Made by a program: the position numbers and the translations under genes
Source: Bacteroidota bacterium
Lineage (GTDB): Bacteria > Bacteroidota > Ignavibacteria > UBA10030 > UBA8401
Direction of reading: 5' to 3'
DNA length: 44,404 nt
Assembly: GCA_013361065.1 (NCBI GenBank)
Contig: JABWAK010000011.1
Location: 1-44,404 of the forward strand
The notes under the pieces: generated by a model
Told to the model about the DNA's origin: nothing
Seen by the model: only the letters and a program-made list of their open reading frames with translations
Databases searched by the model: none
In this document: piece by piece, positions 28,137 to 35,348 of the stretch
Position numbering within the stretch: the stretch's first letter is position 1
Layout of the letters: each line of letters opens with the position of its first letter

Positions 28137-28490
28137 TCAGCTGGATACGGTAGTAATCAAGGATGCCAACATTTTTTTGATCTCCACAATGTGGTCCAAC
28201 AACAGAGCTGTCCTTTCATCCTCGATGAATCTCAGGTCTTTGGACAATTCCAACAGACACTCTGCTTCACTCGCCGAACCAAACGCAATGTATTAAAATC
28301 GTTTGAAATCAGCGTCAGACCCTCTTCCGCAACCTTCCGCAATATTCGCGGATATCGACACGGCAGCGCGACGGATCTGGCTCGTCATTCCGTAGAGTTC
28401 TTCTTTTGGGAAATCAATTGTTGCCTTGTATATCTCGATCGAAAAATGATGGCTTTTTTCCCACACCTTCAGTTTTCTGAAATCCTTCAT
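28137..28490 (-). pseudogene. Four-helix-bundle (23S rRNA intervening-sequence-like) protein gene interrupted by an in-frame TAA
   Basis: 28293..28490 encodes MKDFRKLKVWEKSHHFSIEIYKATIDFPKEELYGMTSQIRRAAVSISANIAEGCGRGSDADFKRF*; the same frame continues as YIAFGSASEAECLLELSKDLRFIEDERTALLLDHIVEIKKMLASLITTVSS* to 28137. Confidence 0.85.
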
Positions 28491-28530
28491 TGCATATCAA
28501 TATGCGTGATAAAATTTTCTTGTGATTCCT

Positions 28531-28558
28531 GATTGCTGACAGCTGATCGCTGACAGCT
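28531..28558. repeat. 14-bp tandem repeat (GATTGCTGACAGCT / GATCGCTGACAGCT) abutting the lysA stop
   Basis: Two adjacent copies, 13 of 14 identical. Confidence 0.65.
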
Positions 28559-29829
28559 TACATCAGGTCTTCAATCCTCTCTCGTTCTCTGATGACCCTT
28601 ACCTTATCCCCGTTCACCAGCACCTCGGCCAGAGCAGGACGGGCATTGTAGTGCGATGTGAAGGAGAATCCGTACGCGCCGGCCGTGAGGATGGCGAGCA
28701 TGTCACCGCGCTGCACGGAAGGGATCGCCCGTTCGCGGGCGAAGAAATCCCCCGTCTCGCAGACAGGTCCGACCACATCCACTCGCTCCGGGTCACCCTG
28801 TTTCAGCGTCAGCGGGACGATCTGGTGGTAAGCCTGGTACAGGCTCGGACGGATCAGGTCGTTCATGCCGGCATCGACGATGACGAACTTCTTCACGCCG
28901 TTGTCCTTGCGGAAGAGCACTTTCGTGACGAGAATGCCGGTGTTCGCAATGATGGAGCGTCCCGGTTCGATCACGATGGAACAGCCGGCCGTTTTCAGGA
29001 TCGGCAGCACCGCCGCGATGAATTCCCCGTTCATCGGCGCCTCATCCGCAGCCGTGGCATCCTCCATCGGCAGCAACGGGTGCCGGATCGCATTCTTATA
29101 TGTGACGCCGTATCCCCCGCCGAAATCGATATGCCGGATATCGATACCGGCGGCGCGGAGACCGGAGACCAGGTCCACCACCTTGCGCGCAGTCTGCTCG
29201 AACGGGTCGAGTTTGAGAATCTGCGAACCGATATGGGTGTGGATCCCTTCCACATGCAGATGCGGCAGCGAGTGTGCGTACCGGAAGACGTCCGCCGCGA
29301 CCGAGATGTCGATGCCGAACTTGTTCGTCTTCAATCCGGTGGAGATGTAGGGATGGGTCGATGCATCGATGTCCGGATTGACGCGGAGTGCGATGCGCGC
29401 TTTCTTACCCATCCGTCCCGCGATCGCATCGATCACCGCCAGTTCTTCCGTCGATTCCACATTGAAGGCGAAGATATCATGCCGCAGGGCATACTCGATC
29501 TCTGCATCCTGCTTCCCCACTCCGGCGAAGGTGATCTTGGAGGGGGAGAATCCGGCCTTCAGGGCAAGATGGATCTCACCGGCGGAAACGGCATCCGCGC
29601 CGGCACCTTCGGCTGCCAGGATACGGAGCAGCTCGTGGTTGGAATTCGCTTTCAGCGCGTAGCAAGTGGTATGGTCCACACCGGCGAAGGCACCGTCGAT
29701 CGAACGGAAATTATCGACGAGCTGCCGGCGGCTGTACAGATAGAGCGGGGTGCCGAACTCGGCCGCGATCTCCGCGACCGGCGTCTCCTCGCAATACAGT
29801 TCATTCTCATGGAAATGGAAGTGCGTCAT
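28558..29829 (-). CDS. lysA: Diaminopimelate decarboxylase
   Basis: GTPLYLYSRRQLVDNFR, YALKANSNHELLRIL (PLP Lys), HTHIGSQIL, DFGGGYGV, EPGRSIIANTG, GPVCETGDFFA, GAYGFSFTSHYNARP. Confidence 0.96.
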   Translation of the reverse strand: MTHFHFHENELYCEETPVAEIAAEFGTPLYLYSRRQLVDNFRSIDGAFAGVDHTTCYALKANSNHELLRILAAEGAGADAVSAGEIHLALKAGFSPSKITFAGVGKQDAEIEYALRHDIFAFNVESTEELAVIDAIAGRMGKKARIALRVNPDIDASTHPYISTGLKTNKFGIDISVAADVFRYAHSLPHLHVEGIHTHIGSQILKLDPFEQTARKVVDLVSGLRAAGIDIRHIDFGGGYGVTYKNAIRHPLLPMEDATAADEAPMNGEFIAAVLPILKTAGCSIVIEPGRSIIANTGILVTKVLFRKDNGVKKFVIVDAGMNDLIRPSLYQAYHQIVPLTLKQGDPERVDVVGPVCETGDFFARERAIPSVQRGDMLAILTAGAYGFSFTSHYNARPALAEVLVNGDKVRVIRERERIEDLM

Positions 29830-29849
29830 ACGGTCCCGTCAGTGGTTGG

Positions 29850-31232
29850 TCATTCGAAGATCTCCGGGAAATTCCCGGCGTTGGCGAACAGTTCGGCATG
29901 CAGACGGAGCACCACATCGTCAACGGAATCCTCATCGATGACGAAACTGAGATTGATCTCGGATGCCCCCTGCGAGATCATGTTGATATTCACATCCGAG
30001 ATCGGTGCGAGCATCCGTACGGCGAGTCCCGGCGAATTGCGGAGGTTGTCCCCCACGATACAGACGATCGCCTTGCGGTCGGTTACCGTCACCGTGGCGA
30101 ACGCTTTCAATTCCCGCACGATCTGCGCCAGATGCTTCGTGTTGTCGATCGTCGCGGTCACGCTCACTTCGGACGTCGCCACTGTATGCACGACGGTCTG
30201 GTACTTATGGAACACATCGAAGATGTTCTCCAGGAAACCGGTCGCAAGGAACATGCGCGTGGAGACGATGCTGACGAGCGTGATCCCTTCCTTGTACGCG
30301 ATCGATTTCACGATGCAGCGTTTGTCCGTCTTCGGTTTGGAGACGATCAGGGTGCCGGACGAGCCGGGATTCTTGGAGTTCAGCACGCGCACCGGGATGT
30401 TCTTCTTCACCGCCGGAAGGATGGTCTCCGGATGGAGCACCCGCGCGCCGAAGTACGCCAGTTCCGCCGCTTCGTTGAACGACATCACTTTGATCTTCCG
30501 CGCGTCCTTCACCACCGTCGGATCGCTGGAGAGGATACCGTCCACATCGGTCCAGATCTGGATATCCTCCGCATCGAGCAGCGCACCGATGATCGCGGCG
30601 GAATAGTCCGACCCGCCGCGCCCGATGGAGGTCGTCACGCCGGAAGGCGTGGACCCGATGAACCCCTGCGAGATCACCACATAACCGTTGTTCACCTTCG
30701 GCTGGACGATCTCGCGCAGCTTCCGTTCGGTCACCTCGAACTGCGGCACCGCTTTGGTGTACTGATCGTCCGTGATCATGAAGGAGCGGGCATCCACCCA
30801 GAAGGATTTCAGCCGCTGCTGTTCGAAATAATGATGGATGATGAGCGAGGAGATCCGTTCACCGTAGGCAGCGAATGTGTCGAGCGAGCGGTGTGTGAGC
30901 TCGCCGAGGACGATCACGCCGTTCACCAGGGCGGTCAGCTCCTCTCCCACGGAGGTGAGATGTTTGTTGAGGAACCGGAGGATGTCACCTTCGAAAAGCT
31001 CCTTGGCGATCCGTTTATGCCGCGCTTCGATGGCGGCAACGGTGTTCAGCGCCTCCTCTTTCTTCCCCTGGGAGGCCAGCGTTGCAGCCAGGAGCAGCTG
31101 ATTGGTGATGCCGGAACAGGCGGAGACGATCACGATGGGCCGCCGCGGCAGCTCTTTCCTGACGATCTCGGTGAGATTTTTGATGGCTTTGGCATCTTCT
31201 ACGGAAGTGCCGCCGAACTTCATGACGATCAT
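29850..31232 (-). CDS. lysC: Aspartokinase
   Basis: MIVMKFGGTSVEDAKAIKNL, GFIGSTPSGVTTSIGRGGSDYSAAIIGALLDAEDIQIWTDVDGILSSDP, C-terminal ACT-type regulatory region. Confidence 0.95.
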   Translation of the reverse strand: MIVMKFGGTSVEDAKAIKNLTEIVRKELPRRPIVIVSACSGITNQLLLAATLASQGKKEEALNTVAAIEARHKRIAKELFEGDILRFLNKHLTSVGEELTALVNGVIVLGELTHRSLDTFAAYGERISSLIIHHYFEQQRLKSFWVDARSFMITDDQYTKAVPQFEVTERKLREIVQPKVNNGYVVISQGFIGSTPSGVTTSIGRGGSDYSAAIIGALLDAEDIQIWTDVDGILSSDPTVVKDARKIKVMSFNEAAELAYFGARVLHPETILPAVKKNIPVRVLNSKNPGSSGTLIVSKPKTDKRCIVKSIAYKEGITLVSIVSTRMFLATGFLENIFDVFHKYQTVVHTVATSEVSVTATIDNTKHLAQIVRELKAFATVTVTDRKAIVCIVGDNLRNSPGLAVRMLAPISDVNINMISQGASEINLSFVIDEDSVDDVVLRLHAELFANAGNFPEIFE

Positions 31233-31271
31233 AGACGTACGTGTGCGCTTGGGATGTGACCGGTGGAAAAG

Positions 31272-31301
31272 CAACGGACCCGAGATGGTCCGGGTCCGTT
31301 G
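31272..31301 (-). promoter_or_regulatory. Strong hairpin in the lysC 5' leader (candidate attenuator/terminator)
   Basis: CAACGGACCCG-loop(8)-CGGGTCCGTTG, perfect 11-bp stem; on the minus strand it is followed by CTTTTCC, 39 nt before the lysC ATG. Confidence 0.45.
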
Positions 31302-31338
31302 TACGGGATGCCGTCTGGCACCGTTGTTATATGATAAA

Positions 31339-31376
31339 AAAAATCCCGCTCAATAGAAAGATTTCGCGGGATTTTT
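31339..31376. terminator. Rho-independent terminator downstream of the lipoprotein gene
   Basis: AAAAATCCCGC-16 nt loop-GCGGGATTTTT, followed by a T-run on the minus strand. Confidence 0.8.
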
Positions 31377-31405
31377 CCATTCGTTCGCCTATTCTACCCC
31401 TCGCG

Positions 31406-32407
31406 TCATTCCATCACCAGCTCCTCGAACATCATGGTGCGGTGGTCGATCCAGCCTTTCGTCCTCGCATTGAACTCCACATAGACCCTGTCCCGGGTGA
31501 TGCTGCTGCTGTCGAACAGGGATGGGATGAACGCGCGGCGCATCGTTCCCTGGGTGAGGCGGCGGAAGTTCGTCTCTGCGGAGGCCGACCCCGGATCCGT
31601 ACCGGTGAAGAGGCGGATCCTGTTGCTGAAGTACCGCGTCGGCTGCTCCGAGATGCTGAAGACCGTGTCGACCGGGACATCCAGAAGCGCCGTGCAGGCG
31701 TTCCAGTCGATGGTGAAGAGCAGATCGACGGTCAGCGATGGATAGCGGGGACCGGGCGGAACCTTCGCCTTCACCCGGTCCTCGTTGAGGAACCGTATCG
31801 ATGCAAAATGGCTGTCGATGCGGGTCAGGTCTCCGGTCAGCTCATTGGTGATCCCATCCGCATCCGAACTGACAGCATGGTACTCCCGCCGCACCGTACC
31901 GGCGGCATCCACTGCATCCAGCCAATAGTACAGGATCGATTTCTTCCCGTTCACCGGCAGCACAACATGATCGAACTTCCGCACCTGCGCGAACGCCGTC
32001 ACCGTGGCAAAGGACAGTGGGAATGCTTTCCGGTAGACCAACAGTCCGTTATTATAGACAAGGAGCCGTGTGACACTGGAGACCGTATCATTGTCCCCCC
32101 ACTTCCCTTCCATGTACTCGCTCACGATCCGGAGCGGGATCTGTTCCGTCGGTACGGACTCGAGATAGAAGACGGAGCGTGTACCGCGATAGGTGATGCG
32201 GGTCGGAAGGAACTGATCGGAGACATATGCCGCCCGGTCGCTCAGCGCATCGGACGGGGAGAGGTACGCCTGCGTGGTATCGATGTCCTTCTCCGACGCG
32301 GAGGGGATGAAATTGTCGACCTTCTGTACATCCTGATCGACAGGTTTCCGCTTCTGGCAGGAGACCAGCAGGAGTGCGCAGAGAGAGAGGATGAGTGTGT
32401 ATCGCAT
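31406..32407 (-). CDS. Hypothetical lipoprotein
   Basis: MRYTLILSLCALLLVSCQKRK: lipobox LLVSC; 333 aa. Confidence 0.65.
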   Translation of the reverse strand: MRYTLILSLCALLLVSCQKRKPVDQDVQKVDNFIPSASEKDIDTTQAYLSPSDALSDRAAYVSDQFLPTRITYRGTRSVFYLESVPTEQIPLRIVSEYMEGKWGDNDTVSSVTRLLVYNNGLLVYRKAFPLSFATVTAFAQVRKFDHVVLPVNGKKSILYYWLDAVDAAGTVRREYHAVSSDADGITNELTGDLTRIDSHFASIRFLNEDRVKAKVPPGPRYPSLTVDLLFTIDWNACTALLDVPVDTVFSISEQPTRYFSNRIRLFTGTDPGSASAETNFRRLTQGTMRRAFIPSLFDSSSITRDRVYVEFNARTKGWIDHRTMMFEELVME

Positions 32408-32408
32408 A

Positions 32409-33449
32409 TCAGCGTTTCAGGTACGCCTGCAGTGCGTCGGCCAGCTTTTCACCGCCGAACCGGAATGTATCGATCGCCGGCAGACCGGTCAGGTCCTCCA
32501 GCCGTTTCGCTTCGGCCTTGCTCTGGTCATCCGTGAGCCCGATGGAGTTGATGCCGATGCCGACCACTTTGGTAGGACGGAAGAACTCGATCACCTGCTC
32601 GTGCAGTGCGATAAGACGCTTCAGGTCGGGGATAGGAAGTCCATAGTCATCGTGCGTCCTCGTCGGCTGTACGCACATGATCATCGCATCCGGCATCGTG
32701 CCGTGCATCAGACCGAAGGTGACGCCGCTGTATCCCTGATGGGTCAGTGCTCCCTGCCCTTCCACGAAGATGTAATCGTATCCTTCAGCATTCGACGCAT
32801 CGATGCATTTCTCGATGCAGCCGGCGATGTAATCGCTGATGATGGCATCGACCGCGATCCCTTTTCCGGAGATCATGATTCCGGTCTGTCCCGTGCCGAT
32901 GAAATCGCTCTTCAGTCCCCGCTGCTTGAAGACATTGTAGACCTGCAGCATGGTGGTCATCTTCCCGATGTTGCAGTCCGCACCGACCGTGAGGATCGTC
33001 TTCGCCGCGCGCGTGCGGTAGTTGCCTTTGGAGACCACTTCGTACTCGTGCGGGATGCGGCGCCAGTCGGTGATGGTCACGCCGTACTCGGACGCCAGCG
33101 CAGTGAATTCCGCATCGTCGGAGAGGATGGTGTGGAGTCCGCTGAGGATATGCATCCTGTTCCGGATGGCGGTCTTGATCCATTCGCGCCAGGTGTCCGG
33201 CAGTCGTCCGCCGGTGGGAGCGATGCCGATCAGCAGATGCGTCGGTTGGAATTTCAGTCCCTCTTCCACGCTGGCCACGACCGGCACATCACCGCCGTAT
33301 CCGAGCACCTGCTGTGCGGTCGAACCGACCTTGGTGCTGTCGATGATAGCGACCGTGTCGCCCGGAGTATAGATGAGCGCAGCATTGGCGGTCTTGGATT
33401 TGAGCGGGCTGAAGCGCCCTTCGGCGAGTGCGAGGATTCTGCGGGCCAT
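32409..33449 (-). CDS. DUF1611 family protein (D-glutamate N-acetyltransferase DgcN-like)
   Basis: MARRILALAEGRFSPLKSKTANAALIYTPGDTVAIIDSTKVG, LTVGADCNIGKMTTMLQVYNVFKQRGLKSDFIGTGQTGIMISG, FVEGQGALTHQGYSGVTFGLMHG. Confidence 0.82.
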   Translation of the reverse strand: MARRILALAEGRFSPLKSKTANAALIYTPGDTVAIIDSTKVGSTAQQVLGYGGDVPVVASVEEGLKFQPTHLLIGIAPTGGRLPDTWREWIKTAIRNRMHILSGLHTILSDDAEFTALASEYGVTITDWRRIPHEYEVVSKGNYRTRAAKTILTVGADCNIGKMTTMLQVYNVFKQRGLKSDFIGTGQTGIMISGKGIAVDAIISDYIAGCIEKCIDASNAEGYDYIFVEGQGALTHQGYSGVTFGLMHGTMPDAMIMCVQPTRTHDDYGLPIPDLKRLIALHEQVIEFFRPTKVVGIGINSIGLTDDQSKAEAKRLEDLTGLPAIDTFRFGGEKLADALQAYLKR

Positions 33450-33511
33450 ACGGTCAGGATAGAATGAGTGAATCGGTACACGCTGCAGCAGCGGTCCGGT
33501 GGTCGTGGTGC

Positions 33512-34453
33512 TCAGCGTGAGTTCCGCTCCCGGAAGACGTTCCCGTCGAATCCCTGGATGGAGCGGTCGTGTTCCGCCAACTGGAGTCGTTTCTCTGAAA
33601 TAGAAGCAAATTTTTCGTCAATTTCAATTCCTACATACCGCCGCCCGAGCTTTTTTGCGACCACGGAGGTTGTCCCCGAACCGAGGAACGGATCGAGCAC
33701 GACATCGCCTGGCCGGCTGCTGGCAAGGATGATCTTGGCGAGCAGTTTCTCCGGCTTTTGCGTCGGATGCTCGGTATTCTCCGGCATGGACCAGAACGGG
33801 ACGGTCAGGTCGGTCCAGAGGTTTGAAGGATGCGTCAGCCGGAAATTCCCTTCGTCGGTCCGCTTCCAGTCCTTCGGCCGCCCCTGTTCGGTGTACGGTG
33901 CGATCACCTTCCGTTTCATCTTCACGGCGTCCAGCTGGAAGGTATAGCGGTCGGAGACGGTGCAGTACCAGATATCCTCGGATGCATTCTTCCAGTTCGC
34001 CTTCGCACCGCGCCCTTTCTCACGCTCCCAGGTGATGCGGTTGCGGACGATGAAGTACTTCTCCGCCGCCTGCTGCAGCACCGCGGAGGAGCGCCAGTCC
34101 CCGCACAGGTAGACGGAAGCGGTCGGCGTGAGCGTGCGGACAAGTTTCGGGAGCCAGGCATCCAGCCATGCGGCATACGCATCGTGCGATGTGGCGCGGA
34201 AGGTCGCCGCGTTGAACTTCTTCGTGAGATTGTACGGAGGATCGATGAAGAGCAGATCGACGAAGGACGAAGGGAGCAGATCCGCCGCCGTCAAGATATC
34301 ATTCAATAGGGTCCGGTCCAGCACATCGTCCACCGATGCCGGCGACCGGAGCGTGAGCAGTCTCCGCCGGTACCGGGTCTGTTCCGATACCGAGAGAGTG
34401 ATGGTTCTGTTGCGCGGTGCTGCGGGCTTCGTGGGCATGATACGGTCAGGCAC
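33512..34453 (-). CDS. Site-specific DNA methyltransferase (beta-class, DPPY motif), no adjacent restriction gene
   Basis: LLFIDPPYNLTKKFNAATF (motif IV) precedes DVVLDPFLGSGTTSVVAKKLGRRYVGIEID (motif I); HPTQKPEKLLAKII. Confidence 0.92.
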   Translation of the reverse strand: MPDRIMPTKPAAPRNRTITLSVSEQTRYRRRLLTLRSPASVDDVLDRTLLNDILTAADLLPSSFVDLLFIDPPYNLTKKFNAATFRATSHDAYAAWLDAWLPKLVRTLTPTASVYLCGDWRSSAVLQQAAEKYFIVRNRITWEREKGRGAKANWKNASEDIWYCTVSDRYTFQLDAVKMKRKVIAPYTEQGRPKDWKRTDEGNFRLTHPSNLWTDLTVPFWSMPENTEHPTQKPEKLLAKIILASSRPGDVVLDPFLGSGTTSVVAKKLGRRYVGIEIDEKFASISEKRLQLAEHDRSIQGFDGNVFRERNSR

Positions 34454-35348
34454 GGGGATGGAATTGTTTATGCTGTTGTTTCAACTGTTCCCTGTCGATA
34501 TGGGTATAGATCTGTGTGGTGGCGATGTCCGCATGTCCGAGCATCTCCTGCACGGAACGGAGGTCCGCCCCTCCTTCCAGCAGATGGGTGGCGAAGGAAT
34601 GACGGAAGGTATGCGGATGGACCTCTTTCCGGATTCCGGCGCGTCGTGTGTACTCCGCAACGATGTTCCAGACCGCGACCCGCGAGAGACCTCCGCCGCG
34701 GAAATTCAGGAAGAGCGCGTCGGTGGCCTTCCCCCGCTTGAGCAGTGTACCGCGCAGCCGCTGGCGGTATTCCTTGACCCATTGCAATGCATGTCCGCCG
34801 ATCGGCACCAGCCGTTCCTTGGAGCCTTTCCCGAACACCCGCACCAGTTGCTGCTCTTCCAGAATGCTGTGGAGTGTCAGCCCGGCGAGCTCCGAGACGC
34901 GCATGCCGGTGGCATAGAGCGTTTCCAGGATCGCACGGTCCCGCCAGACGAATGGTCCTGCTGTTTCGGATGCCGGGTCGGCTGCTTCCAGCACGGCATT
35001 CATCTCCTGCACACTCAGCACCTCGGGAAGATGTTTCCCCTTCTTCGGCAGGTCGATGTTTTGCGTCGGATCGGTGACGGTCACCTTCTCGCCGGAAAGG
35101 AACCGGTGCAGTCCTTTCACGGCCGAGATGTTCCTGGCGATGCTGCGGGGGGAGAGTTCCGCATCCCGCAGGGAGCGGATGAATCCCGAGACATGCTCCT
35201 CCGTCACCGCCGCGAATCCCTGCAGACCGGCATCGGTCAGGAACCGGACGTAGCGGACGATATCGCGTTCGTACGCTTCGACGGAATTCCCCGCCAGGCT
35301 CTTCTCCAGCTGGATGAACCGGATATAGGAGCGGATGTCGAAACTCAT
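34446..35348 (-). CDS. xerD: Site-specific tyrosine recombinase XerD/XerC-type
   Basis: ATGMRVSELAGLTL (Arg), HPHTFRHSFATHLLEGGADLRSVQEMLGHADIATTQIYTHI (HxxR...H/Y). Confidence 0.9.
   Translation of the reverse strand: MSFDIRSYIRFIQLEKSLAGNSVEAYERDIVRYVRFLTDAGLQGFAAVTEEHVSGFIRSLRDAELSPRSIARNISAVKGLHRFLSGEKVTVTDPTQNIDLPKKGKHLPEVLSVQEMNAVLEAADPASETAGPFVWRDRAILETLYATGMRVSELAGLTLHSILEEQQLVRVFGKGSKERLVPIGGHALQWVKEYRQRLRGTLLKRGKATDALFLNFRGGGLSRVAVWNIVAEYTRRAGIRKEVHPHTFRHSFATHLLEGGADLRSVQEMLGHADIATTQIYTHIDREQLKQQHKQFHPRA

Noticed and set aside
28293-28490. Stop codon in the four-helix-bundle gene as selenocysteine or other recoding
   Set aside because: The codon is TAA, not TGA/TAG, and I saw no recoding structure; a nonsense mutation or sequence error is simpler.
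33512-34453. Restriction-modification or defence island around the methyltransferase
   Set aside because: No endonuclease, helicase or other defence-type gene is visible nearby; the neighbours are housekeeping genes.
34446-35348. Tyrosine recombinase as evidence of a mobile element
   Set aside because: Sequence and context (overlapping pgpH and the MTase, no att repeats or cargo) fit chromosomal XerC/D housekeeping recombinase.
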